Below are positions 46,560 through 58,679 of a stretch of 62,000 nucleotides of DNA, piece by piece (the stretch's first letter is position 1; each line of letters begins with the position of its first letter). The notes under the pieces are model-generated. The model was not told where the DNA came from. It made no database searches and saw only the letters and a program-made list of their open reading frames with translations. Source of the DNA: Gnetum montanum. Its lineage: Eukaryota > Streptophyta > Gnetopsida > Gnetales > Gnetaceae. The position numbers and the translations under genes are program-made. The stretch lies in assembly GCA_015680685.1 (NCBI GenBank), contig MNCI01017986.1:7001-69000 (forward strand), in the 5' to 3' direction.

Positions 46560-48695
46560 TAATGATAGTCATGGAGGTGTCCATCTGGACCCATAGGTAC
46601 TTTACTAAACTTTTTACTTTTTTATTTTTTATACTTTTCCATTTCTTAATAATTTCTTGATTCTTTCACATTTTCTCATTTTTTAATAATTTTCATTCTT
46701 TGCATTTTTTTCCATTTCTACTATCTTTTTTTTTTTTATCCTTTTCATTGTTTTCATTTCCTTTGTAAATATTTTTTATTGCTAATGAAATACATTAAGA
46801 ATAAGGCAAGATGTAGTCCAATAAGGTGAATATTTTCCTATGTTATCATGTCATAAGAGACTGATTATTTGCATAGTGAGACCACAACATTCATCCATCC
46901 ATTTCATTAATAAGAGGTCCTTACCATGGCCATAATGATATTATTTTCATCATAAATCTAAGAATAAACTTGTCATCATTATTCCTAGACCGAAAAGTGA
47001 AGAACCAAGTGGGAATGTCAAGGGTGTGACATCAAGAGGATTTGTGGATTCTCTTGGATTATTGTTGTGAGTTCTATTCTGTTGCTTAGGTTGTATTATA
47101 TCCTTGTAGATCTAACAAAAAATGGGAGTAAGAGTAAAATAAGTGCTGCCTTACCATGTCACTACATAGACATGTTACCCATGCTTGAAGGTAGTCCTCT
47201 GGTAAAGTTGACATAGATGAAAATAAAACTCATGCACAAAATAAATTTCTGGGGGTCCCACTAGAAAGACATGTTATCCATATCTAAAGGTAGGTGGCTT
47301 CTCAGGAATAAAAGAAAATAAAGTGTGCAATGATCAAACTCCTCCCTTGGACAATACACCAAGTGGTAATACTCCTTGCAACTGTTGTAGTCTTATGGTT
47401 GTAAATCTAAGAGATGAAATAATGTTATGTCATTGGAATGTGTTGTGGATTTGGGTTGAATCTTGAATAGAAAAACTAATTATTATCTTAACCACTAATA
47501 AAACACAACAATTCATTATGCCTATGGTAACACACCTTACATCTTGATTTCTGCAATCCCTTCTAAGTCCATCTCATCTCACTATATAAATAATCATAAC
47601 TTATGATTTTGTGTGGCATAGTGACATTTTCACAACATGGTGATACTAACATGTGTATTTTGTTAGACAAGTATGCATTATATTTAACTCCTTGAGTGCC
47701 TAAGGACACTTGGAGGTGTGGTTATACAAGGGCACTAAGGGCTAGAGCTTGCTTTAGGGAGGACCCACTTGTATAATTGTTGTATCTTATACTTGGCAAG
47801 TAATTCCACATCATCTTGAGCCTTACAACAACAATAAATGTCAATAAAAACTTCCGTTATCAATTCCATACATCCATTCATAGAACAAGAATTCATTACC
47901 CATCTCATCCATCTAATAAGCACTTAATGAACTTTCATAGCTCGAGATTCCTTCTTTAGGCACTCTCTATGCCAAATTTTCGAAAAATATGCATGTTTCA
48001 TAGTGCAAGACCCTCTAAACATGTTTCATATCTTCCCAATATTTAATATAATTCATTTTTTCCAAACAAATATCAATGAAAAAGTGGAAATTTTCACCTT
48101 TGATATCAAATATCCGATATTGCAGTTATAAAAAGTATAAATACCATGGGGGACTTAGTGAATTTTTTTATTTTTTATTTTTGAAGAGGGAGAGTTTTTG
48201 CCATGTTTCTTCTAAATTAAGAGCTCCAACCTTCCAACTTTAAGCACCCATAACTCCACACTCATAGCTCTGATTTCCACGATTCTTGAATCTTGTTAAT
48301 CCCATAGTTCTCGACTTAGTCATGGGAGGGGTGCTTAGCATGATATTGCTAAAAATTGAGTTAGAATTTTCTAATGCCTAGAAGGTATTATAAGGGTAAG
48401 TATGAATGGGATATTGAAAATTTTTCATAAAAATCAATCACACGGAAGCCATAAATACTTGAATAATTCTCTTAATGAACTACACTAACTATTATAAGCC
48501 ATAAACAAGGGGAAAATGGACAACTGTGATGGATCATAAGGAAACTAACACCTATGGGGTTTTGTTTTGAAGATTTTTCTAACTTTGTAATAATAATAAG
48601 CTAAGAACTTGATCTAATTAAAGGCGTGAGAAAGAAAAGGTTATTAAAGATTGGAATAAACATTTTAATAATTCCTAAGTCCTTGATGATTGTAG
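46560..48695 (+). other. non-coding spacer of element H
   Basis: It starts with a worn polypurine tract (GTCATGGAGGTGTCC, 46567-46581) and a T-rich run (46600-46795). AGACATGTTACCCATGC lies near 47168 and a second, worn copy near 47268; GGGCACTAAGGGCTAG-GC-TGCTTTAGGGAGGACC-like sequence near 47728 matches the spacers of B-C and E-G. It ends TGATTGTAG. Confidence 0.5.
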
Positions 48696-50172
48696 ATAGC
48701 CCTGAGGAGAGTAGCAATAGGAGGACCCTCATAGCCTACAAGCAAGAGACCTAGAGGACATCGAAGAGGCCAAACATGAGAAGAAGATCCATAAACAAAA
48801 CATGTGGAACAGGAGGCTCAATCTTTCCGCATCCATCATGAAACTTCTACTACCAAACATTTGGCCCAAGGGGAGGCAAAAGAACCATAAGCATAAGGGC
48901 AACTTCTCGTGCTGTCACTAGATTACCTCCAAGCCATCTAGGAGAAATCAATCCTGACTACAATGATCATGGAGTTAAACGTTCATCAATTTGTAGAATT
49001 TTCTCCAAAAGTAGTGAGGACGCAACTTCAAGCATCATCGTTATGGCCCATGCTTTTTAAAAATGGAGAATGGTATTTTGGGAAGACCTATTAATTTTGG
49101 CACAATAAAGGAGAAGATGCAATGGTTAGTATTGAGGGAGTCTCAGTCTCTATTCAGTTAAGGTGATAGTTGAAGTCCTTAACATGCCCAATGAAGGGGA
49201 AAGATTAGCACATGTGTCCACTAGATTAGATAAGGACACAAGGAAATTGTGGTTACGAAGGGCATCTAATAAAGAAAACAAGGATTACAATGAGCTAACT
49301 CTAAAAGAAAGAATGTATTTTAAAATTAGCACATATCACCTATTTCAAAAAGATTAAATAGAATATCAACATATGTGGTTAGGGGAAGTGTGATCTTAAT
49401 GGAAAAGCTTAACGCAAACATCACACAACTCTACTTCATGAAAATCCAAAGGAAGTTCAAGGAAAAGAAGGTAAGGAAGTTGACACTTCCATTTCTTTGT
49501 CTCATTAGGAAGCTATGAAAATGTGCTGGAATCTTGGGATACACTAATGATGTCCTTAAGAAGGCTCAAAACACTTCCTATGCTAAGATATTCAAGCCAA
49601 CACCACCGAAGAATGACTAAGTGGAGGAATAAACAAATGCTGGGGCAAGCACACAAACTACTATACAAAAACAGCAAGCAGGACCAAGTGGTCAACAACA
49701 AGAACAACAACAACAAGAAGTCCCACCATCACTACCACAATATTATAGGCCATCAATGAGTCATTTGCAATAGATTGTAGAGACTATTAGTTGGTGAACG
49801 CAGGAGGAGTCCAAGCTCTACACAGTCATTGACAATGCCATTCAACAATCAATTTCCACAGACCTTATTAATGGATAAATGTCATTGTAGTCAGAAGAAG
49901 AGGGCTAATGATCACAGTAGATTTTTGGAAATGCTGCATCATTCCAAGTGGTGTTTGAAACTAAAGAAGGAGCCATAGTTGTGGTTATGCAACACCAGGA
50001 TGCAACAAGATTAGTAAAAGTGATCACAGATCACATTAAGGAATCATTTAATGTACCTATTATGCCACCAGTAGACCTAATTAGAGTTAGGGATGCTCAA
50101 GTGATAGTTAGTACTATAATGACTCCTACTAATGCTCAAGATGTGTTGGATCGACTATTGTAGACTAGCTAG
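48696..50172 (+). pseudogene. third ORF of element H, truncated
   Basis: The start codon is lost (ATA at 48696). The translation in mixed frames gives MELNVHQFVEFSPKVVR-like, FWHNKGED, MIVEVLNMPNEGERLAHVST, RLDKDTRKLW, KERMYFKISTYHLF and TLPFLCLIRKL, parallel to element A. A later open frame (49948-50163) reads FETKEGAIVVVMQHQDATRL. The alignment with other copies ends at about 50172; coiled coil and 3' LTR are missing, cut off by the next element. Confidence 0.6.
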
Positions 50173-51931
50173 TGTCAAAATGTTAAAAATGGATAGAAAG
50201 TGAGTAAGAGAGAAAGGCACCACCCTAAATGAGGGAAGCATAGTTAACTACAAAGAAAATTTTAGGAGGTACGCAATGTATAAATAGGCATAGTAGGTAG
50301 CATAGTCACAATCTCAAGGTCTTTGGTTACGAAGAACTAACATCTGCCATGAAGTCTGAGCTTGCTAGGTTGGCTACCATGGTGTCCTACAAGCTATGAT
50401 GGTGTATCGTGCACAAGGTGATGTACAACGGTGCTATGGTGGTGTGCATTGGATTTGCCAAATGTGAAGGATGCTAAGTGATTACTTCAAGATTCCACCT
50501 AAAATGCCAAAATGCCAATCTTTCTTTAGTTTTTCCAACCACTAAAACATGGAGTGTTGGGGTATTTATAGGGTTAGGGTTAACGTGAGTTGTGGATTGG
50601 GCACCAGATAGCAAAGGGATAGTTAGGACTATGCTAACCCCAACTATGCTCCCATTGAGGTAAAATGGTGTTCTACTGATGTGCTCTAATGGACCCTATG
50701 AAATTGCCAAACTATGACTATGCTGCCAAAACTACACATGCGAGTGCTGAACAGACCACAATGTACCTAAAAATAGTGCAAAACATTGCATTTTTGCTGA
50801 CTACACTTTAGGGCTACCTTGTCCACTCTCTCAAGTGGTGTCACGCATAGGTACAATTTAGGGGAAAATGAGGGATGCAAAAGAGACAAAACTTGCTAAT
50901 CTTGCTTGCTGAAGGAATGTTGGAGTTGAGATGCCAGTTGGTGTCAAGCTCTAGAGGCTTCTAAAGGTAGTTCCGATAGACTACAATGACTACACTCTAG
51001 AGTGTAGTCTAACAATTAGGCAAATTCTGCAAAAAATGAAGTTAAGTGTAGACTACATTGACTATGCTTTGGAGCATAGTCTTGGTAGGGATAGCATAGC
51101 CTAAACACTTAGAAAAAACTTTCAAAATTAATATCTTTAGTGTTGACTATGCTAGCTACGCTCTAGAGTGTATTAGAAAGCATAGTGCCAGAAGTTAGAA
51201 ATTTGGTTGAACTATTTTTTCTATTTCAACCATGCTCAACAGCCTCTAGCTTAACACCTAGGAAAAAATTTGCAAAACTGGTCATTGGAGTATAAACTCC
51301 ACTAGCTATGATTTGGAGCATGGTCTTGGCAGGGGGAGCATAGTCAGGACACTTGGAACATTTGTAGGTGTTATTGACACTTAGAAAAATTTTGCAAATC
51401 TTGACTATTAGCATCAACTACGCTGACTATTCTTTGGAGCATAGTCCTAGTAGTGGGGAGTTAAGACCCAAGAGCCCAGACTTGATGGTGTTTCATTGAT
51501 CCCTCTTTGTTGTTGTCTAGAGGAGTAGCCTGAGAGATGTCAACAAAGAACACAAAACACCACAACAAGCTTTGCACCAATGTCGCTCGCCAATACTTGG
51601 TTGGATGTTACTTCGCCATGCTCAAGAATGCTAAGGAAAATGGTATGCTAGGGATAAAGAATGTAGGGAATGTGCTAGGGGATAACAAGGGAGTGAAATG
51701 CAAATAGTGTGAAATTGTAAGATGTCACACTAGGGATGGCTTTTTGCGAAAACAATGACCTCTTGTCAAAGTGCTTGTAAGAGAGTTAACATCCATGGTT
51801 TTAGAATGGCTTGCCCTTGAAAGTATGACATCTCATTGGAGTGCTTATGAGAAGGTTAGTGCAAATTTAGGGTTAGATTGATTGAAAAATTGTAGCTCTA
51901 CTAGTTTTTCTTGGGGACATTTTTTGCCTCA
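50173..51931 (-). repeat. candidate 3' LTR of element K, with palindrome-cored repeats
   Basis: Minus-strand reading: after AAAAAAAAAGAGAA (51945-51932) it would start TGAGGCAAAAAATG (51931) and end TTTTGACA (50173). A TATA box, CTATAAATA, lies at 50581-50573. The partner LTR is absent, so borders are inferred. Confidence 0.35.
50980..51450. repeat. irregular array of palindromic cores
   Basis: A perfect 22-bp palindrome GACTACACTCTAGAGTGTAGTC lies at 50988-51009. GACTATGCTTTGGAGCATAGTC, with 9-bp arms, lies at 51060-51081. Related cores lie at about 51145, 51303 and 51425. The spacing varies from 70 to 160 bases. Confidence 0.75.
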
Positions 51932-53050
51932 TTCTCTTTTTTTTTTTGTTTTGTGTTTTTGCTTTTTTGACTGGGTGGCAAACCTACTTTGGGTTCTACA
52001 CATTGCAAGATGCTAGCTATAGGATGCTTTTCATTAGGTGGGCTACGTGCCACCTAATGGACTTTGCTTTAGTGCAACTATGTCACATCTATAGGATAGG
52101 TGTTTCCTCCCCAGGATGAGTTACGTTACATCCACTTAGGCTTTGATTAGCCCACAGAAGCTTCCCATAGGACAAGTTGCAGTACATCTATTATGGGTTT
52201 TGCAGTTGACGTAAATAGAGTACCATGCACATCGAAGGGGTTGCAAGCTCAATGATGCAGGGGAAGGTAGGGAAATGTAAGGAAAAAGGAGTAAATGTAA
52301 GAAAGCAATAGAGGGGTAATAGGGATGTGCACTCTTGAGTGGTTTAGCTAATCTAATCATGCACATTAGAGCAATGTGGCATCTTGCCACTACAATGAGA
52401 TGTGTGTCTGCATGATCACCTCCAAGGCTTTGTCCTGCAAACATAATGTAGAGAAAATAAGAAAACAACCACATAACATGAGATAAGAGTAAACTATTGG
52501 ATGAGAATGTGCTACAAATGCTACAATAGCTGGACTAATTGCAAGAACTTGGAGAACCAATGCAGGTGCTAGAGTGAGAAGGCTACAAGATATCTAATAG
52601 CCATACTAGAGGCAAGCACCTAGAGAGGTCAACAAAATAGTAGAGAGTGATGGTGATGCAGGTGCTCGAGACTTCACACCAAGGATAGGGGTTTAGAAAG
52701 CCAAGAAAATGCTAGAGAGCCAGAATGCTATAAACACTTCCAAGCTTGAGCAATGGTGAGGGCTAGAGGATGGTAGCAAAATGGCAGGGGCCATGATACT
52801 ACCATTGCTCCAGCAAGTTGTGCTAATGATAAGAGCTCCAGGAAATAATGAAATACTCAAGGTCGGTAATGCTATTGGTATTGCTGGCAACCATGGAAGG
52901 AGCTTTGAAAGGTCAAAAAAATGTCTAAGGGAATTTTTGGAGGATCAGCAAAATGCTAGGGGGCAGTAATGCTATAAATGTTCCAAAGGCCACTCTTGAT
53001 GATGTGAACTCCATTATGGAATTGTAGTGCCCCACCTTGCCCATGAGGTG
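51932..53050. other. non-coding part of element K
   Basis: No recognisable protein on either strand. It lies between the candidate LTR and the tandem-repeat zone. Confidence 0.35.
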
Positions 53051-53059
53051 TGGGTGAAT

Positions 53060-53450
53060 GATGAAGATTTGGAAGTATTCACGCTCACTTATCCGTAGAA
53101 CTATGTGTGTTGAATTACAAACCCAATTTAAGGTCTTGGTAGACCATATGCTGTGCTAGTTTAGGGTCATAGTAGATCATGGTCCTAGTTTAGGATTCTT
53201 GCAGATCATGAGGTGCTAGTTTAATGTCATGGAAAATGGTGGATGTTATGCCAGTTTAACACCATGATGCAAGGACGAGTTATGCCAGTTTAAGCATCAT
53301 GGTGGATGAATGTTGTGGATGCCAATTTTAGTGTTGTGGCCCAAGGACAATCTGTGCCAACTTATAGTCATAGTGAACTTTGCTGTGTCAGTTTATAGTT
53401 ATCGTGAACTTTTCTTTGTCAGTTTATAGTCATAGCAAACTTCTTCACTT
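53060..53450. repeat. degenerate tandem repeats 3' of pol in element K
   Basis: Units built on GTGCCAGTTTA--GTCATAGTG recur (for example CAGTTTATAGTTATCGTGAACTT near 53388 and CAGTTTATAGTCATAGCAAACTT near 53418). The unit is roughly 30-45 bases, with decreasing similarity toward 53060. Confidence 0.6.
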
Positions 53451-53509
53451 ACCTTGCTTTGTCATTGATGAGGCACTACATGCTATGCATAGTATGGCTT
53501 TAGATACAA

Positions 53510-54466
53510 GTGGTTTATTAGATTGGCAAATTCATTGCCATCATGTCTGCAAGTTTCAATGCTTCGTTGCCATAGGCCTTGACAACCAAAAAAGGCCTTT
53601 CCAAATTGGCTGAGAATTTATCTATAGGTTCGCAAACAACCTTGAGGACTAGGTCCCCATGCTTGATCTAGCTTTGGTGCTGATTGTGATGGTGTGTCTG
53701 CTATTGCATTTGTTGGTACCACTTGATTTAACTAAGTGTTTGCATGTGCTCCTCCTCTATCGAGTCAAGGTCCATGGTTCTTAACTTGTCATTCTAAGCC
53801 TTGTCGATGAAGCTTGAGAGGATTACTCAGAGCAATGGGACTTGCAATTCAAGAGGCAAGATGGCTTCAAATCCATAAACCAAACTACATGGCGTCTTAC
53901 CTATTGTAGTTCTTTATGTCATGTGGTAGGCCCAAAGTATGTAGCTTAGCTACTCATGCCATTGTCGTTTGTTGCTGTTGAGCATCTTCTTTAGAAGATT
54001 AATGATGACATTTTCTATGGCCTTTGCTTGGCCATTCACTTGTAGGTAGTAGGGTGATGAAAATAAATGTTTGATTTTGAAGTGCTTGTAAGAGGCTTTG
54101 GTCTTAGCACTACTAAACTGTGGCTTGTTGCTTGTGACTATGGTCATGGGTAAACCAAAATGGGACACTATGTTGTTGAGTATGAATCTACAAACTTGTT
54201 GTGATGTAGCCTTCCTAAGGGGAATAGCTTCAACCCACTTCATAAAATACTCAATGGAAGCTATAATAAAGCTATGCCCTACAAAGAACATAGTTGTTAT
54301 TGGTCCTATGATATCCAATCCTCAATGTTGGAATGACCATGTGATCTACGTTGTATGCAGTTTAGTGGCTAGCACGTGCATGAGGATATGATGTTGTTGA
54401 CATGTGTCACATATCTTGACCTTGGAGATGCAATTGTGCTTCATGTAAGGCCAATAGTAGCCTAAG
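53510..54466 (-). pseudogene. integrase of a Tat-like element (K)
   Basis: Minus-strand translation: GYYWPYMKHNC and CDTCQQHHILMH (zinc module, near 54466-54390), then MDIIGPITTMFFVGHSFIIA, YFMKWVEAIPL, FGLPMTIVTSN, SPYYLQVNGQAKAIENVI, then after a stop GKTPCSLVYGFEAILPLE-like and GDLVLKVV. Wording such as WVEAIPL and SPYY-Q-NGQAEA is typical of Tat-branch integrases and clearly unlike the plus-strand elements (TTPYHPQANGQ). The first half is open (54318-53950). The N-terminus is cut at 54467 by element J. Confidence 0.75.
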
Positions 54467-55407
54467 TGATGAGTCATCATTGATTGGCTACGTCTACAAG
54501 GCCTCATCGATGTAGTCAATTGTGACAACGAGGCCTTGTTGATGAGGCCCTATTGATGCATCTTACCCTATGTCGACAAGGGCCTATCGATGCAGTGTCT
54601 ATTTTTCACCTATAAATATGCACCTTCCAACTGCATTTATGGCAATCTAGATTTCAACAATAGCAAAGCTCTTACATTTTTTCCATTTGAAAGTTAGAAT
54701 TTTTTCCTTGAGTGCCTGCAGCAAGAGTCGTTGAGTGTATAGATCTTTATTCAAGCATTTTTGTACCTACGCACAATAGTATGTGTGGTAATAAAGACAA
54801 GCTTTTTGATAAACCTTGCCGCACTTTGGATAGATTAGCTCTTTTATTTATGTATTCAATGTTTTTAATTATTTGTTAAATATTCTCAATTATTTCGCAA
54901 ATATTTTCTAGAAATTGAGTTAATGAGGTTATTAAGCTAGATAAATTAAATACATAAGTACGAATGCTTTGAGCATAACACGTATTTACTTGGTAATCCT
55001 AGCAGCGTTATTGCTTGGTACGCCCAATAGTGTAGCGCTTGGTCGTCCAATAGTGAATACATGGGTTTAAGATGTGTATAGAAGGTAAGAATGAATACTT
55101 ATGTTAGGATTAGTTAAATGATAGTAAATTAGTTAATTTAGATTAGTTAATCAAATTACTTTTATCCATATTTGAGCATCAATCTGTAAAACATAAAAAT
55201 GATAAAAATTGAATACCTCAGTTACACTTAACCATACCATGAATGTCACAAGTGTAATTGAGAAGACAATGACTGACCTTAAGGCTAGATTCACTTCCTA
55301 AAGGGCTAGTGCATTGGAAATAAAGAAGTTCATAAAATTTGACTGGATTGCACATGAACACTTTGTGATTCATATGGTTGGACATAGGGGTACCTTGCCA
55401 CTCATCA
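54467..55407 (+). repeat. 5' LTR of element J (941 bp)
   Basis: TGATGAGTCATC to CACTCATCA. U3 has GATTGGCTACGTC and repeated GAGGCC-TTGTTGATGAGGCCC-like units; TATA-like CTATAAATATGC lies near 54610 and GTAATAAAG near 54788. Confidence 0.85.
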
Positions 55408-55408
55408 T

Positions 55409-55426
55409 TGGCATTGTTGCCAAGGA
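55409..55426 (+). other. primer binding site, tRNA-Asp type (element J)
   Basis: TGGCATTGTTGCCAAGGA matches TGGCGCCGTTGCCGGGGA at 14 of 18 positions, one base past the LTR. Confidence 0.7.
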
Positions 55427-55562
55427 CTTTGTTTGTGGAACATGCGCTATTTAGGTCTAAGTGAATATTACTAATATAGTTTTATGAACCTAAAGGTCCA
55501 TATCATTTTCACTATACATAAAATTATAAAAGCACATTAACAATTTCATTTTGTTTTGCAAA

Positions 55563-57300
55563 ATGTCTTCTTCTCCTCACAAGCCTGAAGATACTAAACC
55601 ACTAGTCCCATAAGAATGTAAGGTGGTATGCACTCATCTAGATGAGTTTGTGCTAAATTTTACCTTCATTCTACATAGGATGAACAAATGTGATGGCATG
55701 ATATGGAGGGCAATGTCATCTTGCCCCCTAATAGATCTGTGCCCAAAATTCTATTTAAAACTCTTAAGAAGTTGGGCATAACAGATCTTCAAGAAGAGTA
55801 CATTGTGGATGGATATGACACTCAGAATTACTATCCTATTGAAACACAATGTAAATGAGACAAACATTAGGAAAAACTTCATGAAGCTACAAAGGGAAGA
55901 CATTACACTAACCCCTTGTTCTTACTAGATCAAGAGGACGATGAGGATCCTCCCTTGGAAGGTTCTGAACATGAAGATTCTCCACCCCTACTACTAATGG
56001 CAAGGGTGTGAACCTGACCCTGCAATCAAATATTCATAAACTGGGGTCAAGAAAGAGTAATAGCCAAGGTAGGGACTTGGGTAAACATTGTAGCAATATG
56101 GGATCTAAGGATGGTGATCATAATAAGTGTAAGAGTGGTCGCGGACACCATAGTGGTGGCAGCAATCCATCTTTCTCTTCATCTTCTTCATCCAATTTCA
56201 AACATTCCTCTTCATCTAACAATTCTCATGGAAGCCATCATCAAAAAAACCATGATGAAGGTGATTGATGAAATAACAATGACCATGAAGGCCACCAAAA
56301 CTGAAGGGGTGGCTAAAACTATCATCAGTGTCATTAACACAATAATGATGATGAACCTTTATTGGTGACTCATAGTATGCTTAACTTTACGGAGGTAGTG
56401 AAAATTCTAACAAGGCATATGAAGGATAATCAGATCAAGCACCTAGATATGAATAATATCCTAAGATTTGAGGAGGGGATACAATTCTGATCCACAAACA
56501 CACCTATAAGATTTTCAAGATGCCAATGCTTTATAAAACATAGAGAACGAGTGGTAGAAACTCAAGCTTTTTCCAAGGACACTCATTAAGTAAGATAAAA
56601 GTTGGTATCGATCCTTAGAATTAGAATCTATCCAAAGATGGAGTACCATGTTAGAACTGTTCAATGGCTCTAGAGTGTCTAACCTACGAAGAAAAATTCA
56701 AGGTTGGAAACAAGGAGCACATAAACCCTTGGATGCCGCCATGGGTCAATACTATTCACTTCTACACCGATGCCTAGGCCATGGTTACTCTCAAAGGGAA
56801 CAACTTCACCACATCATAGATGGGCTTAGAGTAGAAACAAGAAGAACCCTTGGGGTGTATACCCAAGGAAGGTTAATTGAGCAGGTAGCAAAAGAAGAAG
56901 GTGGGCTACGAAAAAGGAAAAGTGCAAAACAATATAATAGGAGCTCTTCCATTAGAAAATGAGAGGTCTGATTTTGTGACAAGGAGGATTCACCACTTGA
57001 TGAAGTGGTGAACAGAAAGTACTTGCCCATCCAAAAATTTGTTCCTAACATTTCATCCAAGATTGACAAGTTATGGGACTCTTTGGATGAAAAGTTTCAA
57101 ACCACTTTAAAAATTGTCGAAGAATCCAAAGAGCAACATAGTGATCATAATCATAGGAGGTGAAAAGACACTAAATGTGCCTATCAAAGAAGTAAGGGCA
57201 AAGCTGTTGTAGTAGAGAAAGTTATGGAGTCCAACTCCGATGTTGAAACTGAATGTAACATTTGTCAACATGAACATCCAAAGGGATGTTGCCTTGTGGT
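55563..57300 (+). pseudogene. gag of element J
   Basis: ATG at 55563 (SSSPHKPED). N-terminal CTHLDEFVLNFTFILH; His/Ser-rich linker (56090-56250, for example KSGRGHHSGGSNPS); core with MNNILRFEEG, RWSTMLELFNGSR, GWKQGAHKPLDAAMGQYYSL and HHIIDGLRVETRRTLGVYTQ (open 56648-56962); FVPNISSKIDKLWDSLDEKF. The knuckle at 57254-57292, CNICQHEHPKGCC, is complete. The cleanest gag core of the copies. Confidence 0.75.
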
Positions 57301-57869
57301 GTCACACTTACAAGAGCTTGGAGTGTATGCATTGAATCCTCATTTAGCATGTAGGAAAGCTCTAAGATAATTGCCTTATCCTCAAGGTAGTCCAAGGAAG
57401 TTTGACCAACAACAACACTCCTCCACAACCATATGAATAATACCAATAGTGGTATCAACCATAATCATGGAGAATGCCACCACCAAGGTAGCAGTACCCT
57501 TATAGGCAACCAGATCCATATGATTACTATGTTCAGCAACCTATCTTCCCTAGAAGTTCTATGAGTCATGCATCATTCTAGCATCACTATTAGCCTCCAG
57601 AGTACCACCGAACACATTCACCATCTACTCAAGGGAAAAACCAATATCTATATCCTTATCATCCTCCACATCCCTCTACACCTACACTTCCACCTTCAAC
57701 TCAATTACCTCCTGCTCCATTAGATAAAATTCCTCCATAGCTACAACAACAAAATGCTACAAGGGTTGTACACTCACAACTAGTTTTTCCACCATGTGGT
57801 TTGGATAATCAATCAAGGAAATGACCTTTCTTCCAACACAGCAGTCCTCTCCAGCCCTCACAATCTACT

Positions 57870-58514
57870 TTGGTTGATTGTCCTGCATCTCCATCACCCT
57901 CATCTTCTACATCAAATACCTTTGAGTACCCTTCAAACCAAATGCCACTTAGGATTCACACTGTAATGTTAACCCATGCTATTTCTGATTGGATTAAGGT
58001 TGGCAACCTTCCTGCAAAAAGATCTGACCCAGGAAGTCCACTCATCTATCTACAAATTTTTGGACAAGAGCCATGCAAAGCCCTTCTTGACTCTAGTTTT
58101 AGAGTTAACCTCATATTCCATGATATGTACAATGCCTAGAACCTACCACTTCTTAAGAAGAGCAACATTCATTTAGAATTAGCAAATTAGTCGATTACTA
58201 TTTCTTTGGGATTAGTAGAGGACATTGTGACCATGGTCTATGGGTGGTCCTATCCTATTGATTTTATAGTAATCAAGGTGGACAATTGCAAAAGTGACTT
58301 CCCCATCATTATGGGAAGGGCTTGGTTAAGCATGGTTGATGCACGAATGGGTATAAGGGACCTATCTCTAGAAATATCTAAGGAGAATGAGTTAGGAAAG
58401 ATTGAGAAGAAGCGTATTCCATGCATCATGTATAGCAATAACAGGTGCAATTGCATGCAAAATATTTGGTTAATCAAAAGCACATACATTAAGGCATGCA
58501 ATTCGGGTGCATAA
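57870..58514 (+). pseudogene. protease of element J
   Basis: RIHTVMLTHAISDWIKVG, then CKALLDSSFRVNLIFHDM (catalytic DSG is DSS), TAG at 58137, then a second open frame (58206-58514) with MGLVEDIVTMVYGWSYPIDF, DFPIIMGRAWLSMVDARMGI. The Gly to Ser change in the active-site triplet and the stop imply an inactive enzyme. Confidence 0.75.
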
Positions 58515-58679
58515 GAAATTAATATTCAAAGGTGTTTGTATGTAATAGCCACAAAGCAGGAGGGCACCCAGTGGTTGATAGCTGATTTAGATAGCAGCAC
58601 AATATGCATGGAGCCAACTAAGAGTCTAACATGTGCATATGTTGAAGGCATGGATAAGATTGTACAAGTTCATTCCCAA

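Larger units (their letters stand above)
50173..54466 (-). mobile_element. 3' part of a Tat-like Ty3/gypsy element (K), minus strand
   Basis: Integrase on the minus strand (54466-53510) is followed at lower coordinates by a tandem-repeat zone, about 1.1 kb of non-coding DNA, an A-rich purine tract and a candidate LTR. This matches the Tat lineage, where tandem repeats are common between pol and the 3' LTR. The right end is cut by the LTR of element J at 54467; the left end meets the truncated third ORF of H. LTR borders are uncertain. Confidence 0.5.

Noticed and set aside
50581-50592. GGGTTAGGGTT, telomere-like
   Set aside because: Fewer than two full TTTAGGG units; no interstitial telomere array.
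52136-52474. Minus-strand 112-codon open frame
   Set aside because: No similarity recognised; it lies in the non-coding part of the Tat-like element and has no support.
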